Under the pieces are notes generated by a model. It was not told the origin of the DNA. It ran no database searches and was given only the letters and a program-made list of their open reading frames with translations. Source: Smittium mucronatum (taxonomy: Eukaryota > Kickxellomycota > Harpellomycetes > Harpellales > Legeriomycetaceae). Taken from it: 18,981 nt of DNA. Made by a program: the position numbers and the translations under genes. Location: contig LSSL01002663.1 in NCBI GenBank assembly GCA_001953115.1, forward strand, positions 1 to 18,981, in the 5' to 3' direction. This document shows positions 1 through 9,969 of the stretch, in pieces. Positions within the stretch are counted from its first letter, which is position 1, and every line of letters starts with the position of its first letter.

Positions 1-480
1 GCAATCTACCAACAGAAAGACCTCTCCCTGGCATTGCTTTAAGTAGGTGTATGTTTCAGGTTACAAGCAGTCAAGAATTGAGCTCTTTGTCAACAAACTA
101 TAGTTCATTGAAGCTACTGAGCTCCTAGTCAGAGCCTACTTCTAACAGGATTAATAAAATTAGACTCCTACCCAAACGTGGGATTGATCGACATGGCTTT
201 CCTACAAATAGCTGTTAGACGCTGAGATCTGCCTGACTGTCAAACTCTGGACTTGTGCACTAGAATATGTCTCAGCTGTGCTAAACGATCGGTTCCTCCC
301 GTTTCTAGATGATCCTCCTCTGGAATCGCTGTCCTCCGAATCGCTATGCACTGTCTCCACTACTCCTAACCAAGAATAGTACAACCCCGTGTGAAATTTT
401 AGTTTAGTGTACTTCGAAAAGTGCACCATTAAGGCCCTTAACCACGGCAGGGCATTTCACTCTTAGGGGGGCATTTAAAT
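1..480. other. GC-richer block, possible edge of a mobile element or repeat
   Basis: This block is clearly richer in GC (45% in the first 60 bases) than the DNA to its right, and the change near 475 is sharp. No known transposon domain is visible in any frame. Near the boundary there is a perfect palindrome with a one-base centre (TTAAGG-C-CCTTAA, 429-441), followed by two copies of GGGCATTT about 20 bases apart. Read on the minus strand, the block would begin TGCCCCCC, which fits the TG start of an LTR but proves nothing. The left end is cut by the window. It could be an LTR, the end of a LINE, or the end of a host gene lying to the left. Confidence 0.35.
202..429 (-). CDS. small hypothetical open frame, 75 aa, Ser/Asp-rich centre
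   Basis: I do not recognise this protein. The N-terminal ~25 residues are basic and aromatic (starting MVHFSKYTKLKF). A Ser/Asp/Arg-rich middle follows (around HSDSEDSDSRGGSS, residues 28-41), and then a Ser/Gln-rich tail. There is no signal peptide, membrane segment or known motif. It lies wholly inside the GC-richer block, so it may belong to an element rather than a host gene. It could be the N-terminal end of a gag-like or non-coding element frame, or the first exon of a longer product, because the frame stops at GTAGG, which could also be a splice donor. It may equally be a chance frame, since high-GC DNA carries fewer stops. Confidence 0.25.
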   Translation of the reverse strand: MVHFSKYTKLKFHTGLYYSWLGVVETVHSDSEDSDSRGGSSRNGRNRSFSTAETYSSAQVQSLTVRQISASNSYL

Positions 481-724
481 TCAAGAGATCTAATGGATCA
501 GGAATATACAAATAATATATAAACAATTCTTTCATCCAAACTGTGTTTTATGGAAATTTTGTTAAGGTATTAATAGATTTATTTAAATTATAAAGTAGTC
601 GAAAGATACATCAAAACGTATTTAATGTTAAACAATAGAGTTTTTAATCCAATTAATGATCTACATTTTTTTAAAAAAATTCTTCTCCCCTTTTTTCTTT
701 TATGAATTATCAACTCCAAATCGA

Positions 725-2290
725 CTATTTCAAGAATTCATATTTTCTCCAAATAAGTATAAATGTGTAACCTTTATACCTCTTCAAAAAATCAACGCAT
801 GAACATACTAGATCTTCGAAGCTTAGTGCATTCTTTATTATTGTTAAAATGGATGCATCTTCAAAGTCTTCACATAGTTGAGTGAAGCTTCTGTAGTTAA
901 AAGAACTCACTCTACTAATAAGATCTACATACATGTTTTTATTACCTGACATTAAAAGCTTGATTGAAACATCATTTTTCTTGATTAAGTAAATATTAAT
1001 TCCTTTTACTCCAGAAACATCTCCAGATGTATATACCATTCTATTAGGATTTGGTGGGTTATATTTCTCCAGATACTCAACTATTTCCGCAAATTTCGGG
1101 GCAATCCCTGCTATTCTTAATTACTTTCAGAAAAAGTTTTTTGTTTTGATAGGTCGGTTTAAACATCTCAAGGCAGCTATTAGTACTTTGCGAGAAAATT
1201 CCCGTCCCTTCGTACCAGATACAGTTTTTTTCAAAATAATATGGTGTAGAAAATCCATTGAAGATTTTTTTTTTCTTCAAATTCTTGGTATTTTTTCATA
1301 AAAAAGTCCCGACACAGTCCAAAAGCATTTTTGTTTTGTGCTATTTGTATTTTAAAAGGACCTAACTTTGATTCTTTAGCAGAATTTAGATCGCCATTTT
1401 GAAATTTTCTTTACCATATTTCTTCTAATATGTTCCCAACAGTTTATTCTTGTGGTTTGAGGACTGAGTTTTCTTATTTCACTTATTATACTGGGTTAGA
1501 AATATTTACCAAACTTTCGATTATGAATTTTTCACATTTTTCTTCTAGAAGATCTTTTATTTTTTGAAAGATCCAAGTATATAATTTTTCGCTTTCATCA
1601 TTTATTAATCCCAGAGAAATTGGAAAAAAAACTCTTAATCACTAATTACTAAAAAGAATATGGACACCCCATGTCATTCAGTCTGCAACTATAATCCAGA
1701 TTTATATTAGCAGCTCATTTAAGTTTTTCCAAGAGATTTTTCGTGCCGATTGTGAATTTTATACATTTAATGGTTACTTCATCCATGATTAAATTACCGG
1801 CTATTTTAGAGTTAAGTTTGAATTTTTTGGCACGTTTCCTTTAGTCCAGAAAAAAATATGTTTCGAATAATTTTATTCTTCAAGCTTAAATATGAAATCG
1901 GCGAGTAAATTTTTTTATAGTCCGTCTCAATCCCTATGCCTAAGAACTCTTTCTTTATTTCCTATTGCTTTTGAGTCCCATCATAAAAACTTTTAATCTC
2001 ATTTGTAACTGATACAGGCTTGCCATTTTTTAATCTACCAACGGAATTTTTATTTTAGGTGTACCTCTTGGTTATGTCTAAAAAGTGATACTTTTCGATT
2101 TTCATTTTAGCACTGCATTCGTATTTTTTTCATTCTTGCAACGATAATGTGTAAAATTACATTTTTTTGTATGAAAAAGTTTCATTTGAGAGACTCGCTT
2201 TGATCCGAATCAAAGGTTTCCTCAGTCAATTTAATCACTCTTGTAAATTTTTTGAATAATAAAATTTTAGCATATTTGCGATAAAAGAAG
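725..2290 (-). pseudogene. Broken MULE-type transposase (FLYWCH-like finger, MULE domain, SWIM finger)
   Basis: Translated on the minus strand, this region gives a series of fragments in different frames that keep the order of a Mutator-like transposase. (1) Near 2105-2150 there is a FLYWCH-like Cys pair, THYRCKN followed by KYECSAKM. (2) Near 1515-1640 the segment FFPISLGLINDESEKLYTW continues into FQKIKDLLEEK; this resembles the MULE core, where a hydrophobic strand 'fP..fall....e.Y..lf..lk' precedes the second catalytic acid. (3) Near 1140-1215 the motif WYEGTG, then STNSCLEMFKPTYQNK, resembles the conserved W..G...TNN.LE.fN of fungal MULE proteins. (4) Near 740-830, LVCSCVDFLKRYKGYTF has the CxC and spacing of a SWIM finger, but Tyr and Phe stand where the second Cys and the His should be. 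Several stops and frameshifts interrupt it; one frame switch falls at about 1040-1110. It is a fossil and cannot encode a transposase. I could not identify terminal inverted repeats or target-site duplications. The family call comes from motif order, not from a search. Confidence 0.7.
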
Positions 2291-2937
2291 CTATTATAGA
2301 TATATATTCATAAATAGTGAACAAAACAAATACTTATTTAAACCATAGACACCATTCTTTGATACTTGAAGTTCTTTATAAAATATAAAGATAAAATAAC
2401 GACTTTTATTTTATTTGTTATGCTTATTTTGATTTAAAATTTCAATTGTAGCAAATATGGTGTACAGAAAAAAAAATCGGACTAATAGTTATTATCTTTT
2501 TTTTTTTTTGCGGATTATGAAATGGATTGTGATCATTTTTTCCAGGATTTGGGGATTTTTCAATGTTTAATCTATTTTCTCACAAATATGTCTTATTATT
2601 AGTGCCGACCATTGATCAAATACATAAAAATATGCATACATTATTGAAATTCGATAGGAAAAAAATTCTCAAAATTCTTATGATGCATATTTGCATAAAT
2701 AAAAACCAAAATAGCAGCAGTTTAAAGGAGATCCGTTTAAATTAAGATATTAATAACTTGGAAATGCTGAATGATATTTTTACAATTGACATTAACTAAC
2801 AGATACATGCATATATATAAATGAAATTCCTAGTTGATTGCTGATATACTTACAAAGATTGTGATTCTATTCCTTGCGGAATTAATTGAAAAGCGAAAAT
2901 AATTAAAGATGGAAACAAAAAAGAGAGTGTGTCAAAT
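2291..2937. other. intergenic, no gene seen
   Basis: This AT-rich spacer lies between the transposase relic and the 3' end of the large gene. It holds a long T run near 2498-2509 and a 60-residue open frame on the plus strand (2563-2745) whose composition (Lys, Ile, Leu, Asn) is that of random AT-rich DNA. It could include the lost 5' end of the transposon, but I saw no matching terminal repeat. Confidence 0.5.
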
Positions 2938-2943
2938 TTTATT
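2938..2943 (-). terminator. poly(A) signal AATAAA of the large minus-strand gene
   Basis: On the minus strand the canonical AATAAA hexamer lies 22 bases after the TAA stop at 2966-2968. A short U-rich stretch (AATTTGACAC) follows. The distance and the perfect match fit a 3'-end processing signal, although AATAAA also arises by chance in DNA this AT-rich. Confidence 0.55.
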
Positions 2944-2965
2944 GAGAGATCATTTCTGTGGGGGC

Positions 2966-5900
2966 TTATACATTTTCATTTTCATCCGATTCTTTAATCA
3001 TAATACTCGGAGATCTGAAAAGTTTGGGAATAGAATTGATACTACCTTTAATTGTTATTATTGACCCGGGGTTAATAGATCTTTTATAACTATTTTCTTT
3101 GTTGGATGATATGGAAGCTGGGTTGAGTGATTTTCTAAAATTTGGTTTTCTTTTAGCTTCTAGCGATTTAATAGGGTCTATTAGGCCAGGAGAGTCATGA
3201 GATAGAGATCTAGAATATCTCTTTCGAGTGCTATTCACATTAACCATATGCGGAGATACTATAGGCACCAACAAACTAACTTTGTTTTTAGCAAGGAAGG
3301 TTGTATCCCTAGAAAATCTCTTATCCAGGACCAAATCATAAACTTTTTGAACCTTATCTAAACCATCAGCTTCGTTTCGATAAAGCTTTGAATTTGATAA
3401 TTTGACAGATTTAGGAATTATCGGCATCAACAGATTTTCTTTGCGAATTTCTAGAATTGATTTTTTAGACATGAGAGTTAGTTTTATTTTTCTATTTGTT
3501 TTCTTAACTTGTCTTAAATAATCCATACTTTTAGCGGTTCTTATTCGGCTGATCCTAATAGATGCGGGTACTCTCTTAAGAGGCTCTTTGTTTAAGAATG
3601 ACATACTCGCTGGATATTCTGAAATTATTTCTAAACCTCGCAATTTTTGATCGATTTTTGAAAGATTTGTAATTAATGTTTCACGGTTAGCTAATAAAAT
3701 TTCTCGCAATTTCATATCGTTTGGATATTTAGAATCTTTAAATAAAGAGCTTTTAGGATCAACCAAATCAAGCCCATCAACGTTAATAAAAAAATCAGCG
3801 GGAGTTTTCGAAATGGTTTTTAACCGAGGAAGCCTAGACCTAATTTCACTGCTTTCTGATGAATTAGAATCTTTGATTAAGCTATTTTTGGAAGATGGAG
3901 AAGCTATAAGAGTTAATTCCTTATTCCTGAAGCCACCATCATTATGGGAGAGATCTTCGGAATCTTTAAGCTTGGGAAAATCTGTTCTTTTGAATTTAGG
4001 GAAAGACAATCCTTCAAATATCTGGGATGAAAATCGAGTTCTGTTTATTATTAAAGTTGAGTTGTAAAGCTTGAAGTCAACACCAGCAGTTAAGAACGTT
4101 TCTATTGTTGGCTCTGAAGGGAAGTTATTCATGAAAAGGCTGACAGGGACGAACTTGAGCTTTATTTTTTCTTTTAATACAGAGTTATTAATATTCTCAT
4201 TGGAACTTGAAAATACTTCTGTGCAGCCATTTAGTAGCATTGAAGAATCATAGATATCTTTTTGGGTAAATTTGTTATTGTGGATCGGGATTTCATTGCC
4301 AGGAAGATGAGAGGGTTTGGGCAGCTCCAGTAAATTTGTATTTAATGCTCTCTTTCTCTGCTTTTCAGTTTCACTAATAATAAACTCAAAAAAGCTGGTA
4401 GATCTCCTGGAAGGCGGTAAATCTCTGGAGCTCTATAATAAAAAGATAAATGAGGAAAAAGGTTTTAATCGTTTAATATAGGAAATTACCTTATATTTTT
4501 GAGAAGAATCTGAAGAGCTATAATCAGAAACGTAATCATCCTCTAGCTTAAAAATACTCGACATTGTGGTGGGTGGCTTGGGGTACTTTTTAGGGAATGT
4601 TTTCTTGTAAACTACTTTATGAGAGATGGAAAGAGTAGAAGTGTTGCATGTTTCACTTAATCGCCTCCCACCGTATAGATTAGATGTTGGATTATTTACA
4701 TCAAGCTGAGAAGAGAAATGGGAATTGTGGTCTTTATGGGAAAAACTCGTGTTTTTAGTATCTAAAGCTTTACTTGGGGTAGGAAAGCTTTTGTTGAAGG
4801 AGGAATAGTTAGAGATACTGTTTATGTGAAGTAAACCGGTACCACTGGTTTTGGAGCTAGAGCCAACTGAACCATATTGATTGGCATGAGAATTTTTATT
4901 CCTGGAGAAGGTTTTGGCTTTGAAGGGGGTTGAACTTTCATTGGAATTGGAGTTAGGGATGACACTTGATCTTTTTGGTTTCAAAAACGACAATCTGAAA
5001 GAAAAAGTTGAAGCTCTTGAAGGCTTATTAGCGATTTGAGAACTGTTCGGTTGGGGGTTTGGAGAGTTAGATATATCTGATAGAAAAGAATGTAAGCTTA
5101 GTAGATCATCGTCATCTATTGGTAAAGAAAGAGCATCATGCAAGTCGTAATCCGAAGAGTGACTAGAACCATTATTTAGAGTATTTTTCCTGTGAGATTT
5201 TCGGGAAGAATTGGGTTTAGGATAGTAAACATGTGTAATGTTTTCTGTAATTTTATTTGGTGTATTAGAACTAGGAAAAGGCTTGACGGGGGAGGGATTC
5301 ACAGTGTTGACGTTTTTAGAATGAAGTTCGCTTATGTTTGACCCAGTAAATATTTCAGAATGACGAATTTCAGAGATATAAGAATGATGACCGGTAGTTC
5401 CATAATATGACAAATTATTCTTATCATAAGCATTTTCTGAGAAGATATCAATTGCCAATTCATTAAGTTCAGAACCCAAGGCCGATTGAGAGCTGTGACT
5501 TTTCAAATATTTGAATGCACTTGAGTTGTAGGCAGATATGACAGTTGAGTCAGAGATATGTCTTAGATCAGCAGTAAAGCTACGTGATCTAGCTATTCTA
5601 GTTGAAGAAATGCTAAGGTTTCCTTTTTTAGATCCACTGTTAACCATCACATAGCTTTCAAAGTCAGTGATGTTTCCATTGTTCGAGGAAAAAGAATTCG
5701 ATTTTATATTTGGGATTATATGAGAACTAGACTTAATTTGATCGGGGCTATACATAATTGTATTTTGAAAAGTTTGACCATTGTCAAATTGTTCGTTTTG
5801 GATATTATAGGGATTTGAGGGAAGTAGCTTTAAATTTTTAATATTTCTTGAAGGCTTAAAATCAACCCCGGACGGTTCTGGGGATTTATTTATTTGGGCA

Positions 5901-6100
5901 TTCGGTTTGGATTGTTGTGTTTTCAGTATAGAATATGCAGAAGATAAATCAGGTTTTGAAACAACAAAACTATTGTTTAGATCGACCTCATTTAGCCAAT
6001 AGTTTGGAAAATTCTTATCGTGACTAACAGGTTCACTATTAGTATAAGAGTGGTTAGTATTGCGCGAGCTTTTTATCTTTTTTCGGACTAGCTCCAACAT
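2966..6100 (-). CDS. Uncharacterised Ser/Asn-rich, mostly disordered protein, 1025 aa, two exons
   Basis: I do not recognise this gene by family. The coding sequence is join(6100-4490, 4432-2966) on the minus strand: 537 codons in exon 1 and 488 plus stop in exon 2. The ATG has a purine at -3 (GACATG), and an in-frame TAA lies two codons upstream, which fixes the start. Residues 1-537 are rich in Ser, Asn, Pro and Lys and probably disordered. They contain four S/T-P-x-K sites (S270, T280, T391, T441), a basic RSRSFT motif (171-176), RRLSET (479-484), and an acidic-hydrophobic patch around DDDDLLSLHSFL (329-340). Exon 2 is more basic and ordered. It has a possible coiled coil at about 778-806 (KLREILLANRETLITNLSK onward), KEN motifs at 868-870 and 982-984, and two related peptides, RKSLNPASI (970-978) and KRSINPGSI (987-995). 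There is no signal peptide, membrane segment or enzymatic domain. The motifs would suit a phosphorylated cytoskeletal, polarity or cell-cycle protein, but that is inference. GC content (37% in one sampled line) is well above that of the desert. No neighbour helps assign a role. Confidence 0.85.
4433..4489 (-). other. spliceosomal intron, 57 nt, phase 0
   Basis: On the minus strand the exon ends AAG and the intron starts GTAATT. It has a possible branch region (TATTAAAC), a strong pyrimidine tract (CCTTTTTCCTCATTTATC, then T5) and ends TTATTATAG. Removing it joins the 537-codon upstream frame to 64 further open codons before the first Met of the downstream frame, so two apparent genes become one. 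The intron is exactly 19 codons long and open throughout, except that its last three bases, TAG, form an in-frame stop. Confidence 0.85.
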
Positions 6101-6540
6101 GTCTTACTAGTTTGAGGAGAAGTTGATTTAAAAAAGCCTTCGAATAATTTATTTTTGATTTCAGCTTATAGTGTGAATGAAATGGAAATGTTTAATAAGT
6201 AAAGGTCTGGGGTTTAAATAAAATAAGATTACTCCGTATAGGTATATAAATATATAATTGTAACCAGAGTTTAATCAAAAGGTCAGTTTTATAATCTAAT
6301 ATTTTCTTAATTTAAAGTCAAGATAATATATAACGTAATAAGATAAGGCTTAAATATAGACAGGTGGTATGTAATAGATTTATCTTTTTAGAGAAAAATG
6401 CAAGAAAGGTGATAATAGTAATGATGGTGAGTAAAATAAATAAATGAAGGCTTAGTAAAATAGAAAAGAATGTAGAAAGAAAGAGAAATTTAAGAATACA
6501 AAACTAGTAGAGACAAATGGTGGCTTAAAAATATATAGCA
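6101..6540 (-). promoter_or_regulatory. presumed promoter and 5' UTR of the large gene
   Basis: This is the region upstream of the only intact gene. On the coding (minus) strand it contains a TATATATTTATATA sequence (plus-strand 6243-6256), about 145-155 bases before the ATG. Further upstream is a strongly pyrimidine-rich stretch: on the plus strand 6380-6510 is mostly A and G. CT-rich tracts are common in fungal promoters, but in DNA this AT-rich a TATA-like match has little weight. No transcription start can be placed. Confidence 0.3.
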
Positions 6541-9440
6541 TTAAACTAAAATATTCAGAAAAGCATTTGCGGATCAGACTCGGTTTGCAAATGGTCAATA
6601 GCAAAATGTTTCCAGTGAAAAGATGACAATGAAACGGTAGCTAAGAAAGGGGATGAATTTACTACGTCAAAATGAAGATCAAGGGCACCATGTGTGATAG
6701 GAACAGAAGATTAATTTGAGAACACAATATATTTCTGGTCATAAGGATTTCCCATATACCAAATGCAATCCCAACGTTTGGCCAATAAATATGGCATTGC
6801 GAAACTAGGCATTTATTGTAACTTTGCTATATAGTCATATCAGTGGAATTGGCCTAATTTATCGATTAAAAAAACAAACGACGATCCAATTGATATTCAA
6901 TGTATTTTCTGTTTTCGGATGCCATTAAAATCTCAGAATCCATAACCACTTTGTACCACATAAACTGAGGATGTGGTTGGGGTTTTTTTTAGTGGTTTAG
7001 GAAAATGATATAAAATTCATTACGTAAAACCCCCGCGAATCTCTAAAAAAAGGAGCATTAGTTGAGTGACAAAAGTTTGATAGCTCACAAAATAACTGCA
7101 ATTATCAATAAAAGGGCATCGCTTTCAGCCGTGATTTCCAAAAAGCGAAAGGAAATTTGCGCCAACACGGGAAATTCTAAAAATAAAACGCCTCGAACAG
7201 GTGGGGGATAAACTTATTTTATTTTTCCTGTTTTGTGTGCAAATGTAAATATCAACAGATTCTTATCAAGCAAATAGTATCCTTCCCGAGTAGGAAAAAT
7301 AGAAAATGCAACCTTCGCGAAATTCATTGTTTTAATATTTTGAAATACAGAATATTAATCAATCGAATATAAGGTTTGGTGGTTTTTTAGACCTCAGTCC
7401 ACCCAATTTCTTTAAAAGATCTCTCTCGGCAAAAACACCTGTTATTTTCCTTCAATAATGTTTACGCCTAGGTATGTTGCTCGCCCAGGCCCTTCTGTAA
7501 CTTACTGAATACAAGTTTTTATTGGATATTAGTTTCATTACTTATATTTAATACACATAAAATAAACTTAGATATGTAAAAAGCTGATTTCGTAGATTGA
7601 ATGCTTCTTAAAAGTCTATTTTGACAAAAATGTGTTGTCGTGAATTAAATTTACGCATAAAAAACCGTATGCCGACAGTATTTTTAAAGTTTTTAGAGCT
7701 CCAATTTGGCAAGCTTCATATACACAAATCTGTTACTTGAATAAATATTTTCTATAACTAGCTAATTACGAGAATTTATAATTTATTTTCAGATTAGGAC
7801 TATTGATTGATGAACCATTTTATACGTGCAGATCTAAAAGAGAAAAAGTCCAAGGTGTATGAGAATAAGTTTGGAATCATTGTTTTTGATTGGTCAAATT
7901 GTGTATATCTATGAAAAAATAGTACAGTTTCAAAAACTTTAATGCCAATTGAAATACAGTATTTTACTTATTTTTTTAAAAAAAGTATATTTGCTAAAAT
8001 TAGTCTGTGTATTATGTATATCGTTCCTTTGTTTTTGGTAAATAGTAAAAATTGCTAATTAAGTACTATTTAGATTTATTTTTATCTAAAAAAGGTCCAT
8101 TAAATAATCGAAATGTTTATTTTAGCGTCTTGAAGTATTATTGTAAACAAAAAATTTGCATAAAGTTTTCCTATTTTGACTTGAGAAATATTACAACCGT
8201 TTCAGAATCGTCGCATTTTATAAATTAAGTTTTTCTCACATTAAGCCTATGCAGAGTTTTCCGGTCTATCAGCTCTGATAGCAAAAACAGGATGGGGTAC
8301 TAAACTGTAGCTGGAGATATCGAAAATAAAAGCTTCCATTGGTCAGTTTTGATGTTATGATGAGGCTGAGACTGGGACTGCTAGCTGTCGATATTCCCTA
8401 TCTTTTTCTCGCATGGAGTTTTCTCTAATGTCTAAGCGCTTTCTTTACTTTGTTAAATAATAATAAATTTTAGAGTTTACCCTGTATTTTTTGGTTACTC
8501 TTAATGTTATCAGTATTAGTTATCAGAATCTAAATTTCTTCTTTTGCTATGTCTAGTTAGCTATTTAAAACACGATTATTGTTTATCTAAATGAGTTTAC
8601 ATTACTATGACACAGATGTATCCAAAATTGCTTCTATAGAACCTCTCCATCAAATTAAGGATTTCATCCCAAATAAACTTCTATTTTCTATCGCTATTTT
8701 ATTATAGAGTTACTATTAAAGGCTCTATGATTGCCAAAATAGGAGTATGCTTAATTTTGAAAAAATTTGAGTATAAACCCCGGTGTTTGGTAAAGAGCTC
8801 TCAATTATTATATTGTGTCTTGAGGCAAAGATTGTGTTTTTCAGAATAATTTAGTCACACAATAACATTATGTTTTACAAATATTAATAATATGGTTATA
8901 TTTGAAAATGGTGTATTCAATTCAAAATTTCTTCCTAATAATTATGTTCTATAAATAGATTTCCTTTATTCCCAAAGTTGAAAGATTTATATTGCCTTGA
9001 TCAATTTAAAACTGAAATTTTAAGCTATATCTTTAGTCTCAAATTGTTTTTTATACTGTAAACATAAAATCTCACAATGAATTGATAAAATCTATCATCC
9101 CAATTGAATCACCACTTCAACTCTATATTAATTATTTCTGCTAAACTCTTTCATCTCCATGCGTGTTAAGTCTCCGATTCGCTAAATTATAGCAAATAAA
9201 TTTCCTATTTCAACAATTTAACAAATATAATCTTCAAATTCAAATCAAGCCATCATAAATATTGGCCACGAAAATGACACGAAATAACCCATCGGAGATG
9301 AAATGGCTAAAGCATCAACCCTGATTCTGTCGACTGGTTTCGATGAAGTGGTTTTCATAGGTTGTTTATTTTTTCAAACATTAGTTTTGAGAATTTATTC
9401 TTACAAATAATGGATATAAAAGGTTCTCGGAAATTTTAAA
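6541..9440. other. intergenic, intermediate GC, no gene supported
   Basis: Nearly 3 kb lies here without an open frame of 60 codons on either strand. The base composition is visibly less AT-rich than the desert to the right. I translated one frame across 6600-7460 and found stops about as often as chance predicts. GC islands at about 7020-7210, 7440-7500, 8240-8440 and 9259-9362 stand out and carry only short open frames. They could be decayed genes, small exons or non-coding RNAs. None has a signature I can name. Confidence 0.5.
8240..8440. other. GC island with a tight inverted repeat, nature unknown
   Basis: This 200-base island contrasts with its AT-rich surroundings. It contains CTATCAG-CT-CTGATAG (8266-8281), a perfect inverted repeat with 7-base arms. 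On the minus strand it has a 30-codon open frame (8339-8247, starting MEAFIFDISSYSLVPHPVF) and another short open stretch around 8360-8440 ending in REYRQLAVPVSASS. The codon choice looks more protein-like than nearby DNA. I compared it by eye with U1, U2, U4, U5 and U6 snRNA landmarks and saw no match. A decayed gene fragment or a structured RNA are both possible. Confidence 0.25.
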
Positions 9441-9953
9441 GAGTTGGCATTAAATAGCTACACGTAAAATAAACAAAAAACCAATTAGATATTTGTTATA
9501 TTATTAACCCAAATCTTCAATCAATACTAGGGGTTATAGCTCTTGGTTTAAGAGTCATTAAAGTACTAAAGCTCTATATTTTATTCTTGTATTAATTTTG
9601 TGGAATTACAATCCCCAAATTGAAATTTCACCGTCCAGACACCTTGTTTCATTTTGTAAAGTTTCAGGCTTAAATATTAAAATCAATTTATAAATTATAT
9701 AAAGTTATAAAATATTTTAAATCCTAATGAAAAAATTTCACCAAAAAACCTGGTTATCAAGATGCCAATTTTTGAAGTTTGAGACATGCGACATTATTCA
9801 ATATGAATGTTTGGGTATTAAGGTTAAACTTAATCTCTTCTTTTATTTTCCTTGTATGCCAATGTGTCTAAATACTCATAAATATATATTAATCAAATAC
9901 ATTTCATCTTATAAATAGCTAGACAATTATTCCATATTACAAATTAAATAAAA

Positions 9954-9969
9954 TTTTTTTTTTTTTTTT
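9954..9969 (+). repeat. T16 homopolymer
   Basis: An uninterrupted run of 16 T. It may be a simple slippage tract or, read on the other strand, the poly(A) trace of an old retroposed copy. No flanking duplication was recognised. Confidence 0.8.

Noticed and set aside
3813..4253. Two plus-strand open frames (84 and 60 residues)
   Set aside because: They lie entirely antisense to exon 2 of the large gene and follow from its codon composition.
4433..6100. Treating the 555-residue frame and the 424-residue frame downstream as two separate genes
   Set aside because: A consensus 57-base intron joins them in frame, the 64 codons before the downstream Met are open, and there is no intergenic space or poly(A) signal between them.
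7119..7148. TCGCTTT / AAAGCGA inverted repeat in a GC patch
   Set aside because: The 7-base arms with a 16-base spacer have no further structure, and no RNA family fits.
6600..7460. Possible decayed gene in one plus-strand frame (such as the stretch around QWNWPNLSIKKTNDDP)
   Set aside because: The number of stops in the frame is about what base composition predicts, and no domain is recognisable.
8350..8385. Box C-like ATGATGA followed by CTGA, suggesting a C/D snoRNA
   Set aside because: The two boxes are only a few bases apart, no second CTGA lies at snoRNA distance, and no terminal stem is seen.
9530..9616. tRNA-like sequence: GGGGTTA, then TAGCTC, a D-loop-like TTGGTTTAA, and AATCCCC at the far end
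   Set aside because: The D arm almost folds, but the acceptor has two mismatches, the anticodon stem does not pair, and the T loop is TTGTGG rather than TTCRANN. It is not a functional tRNA and is probably chance.
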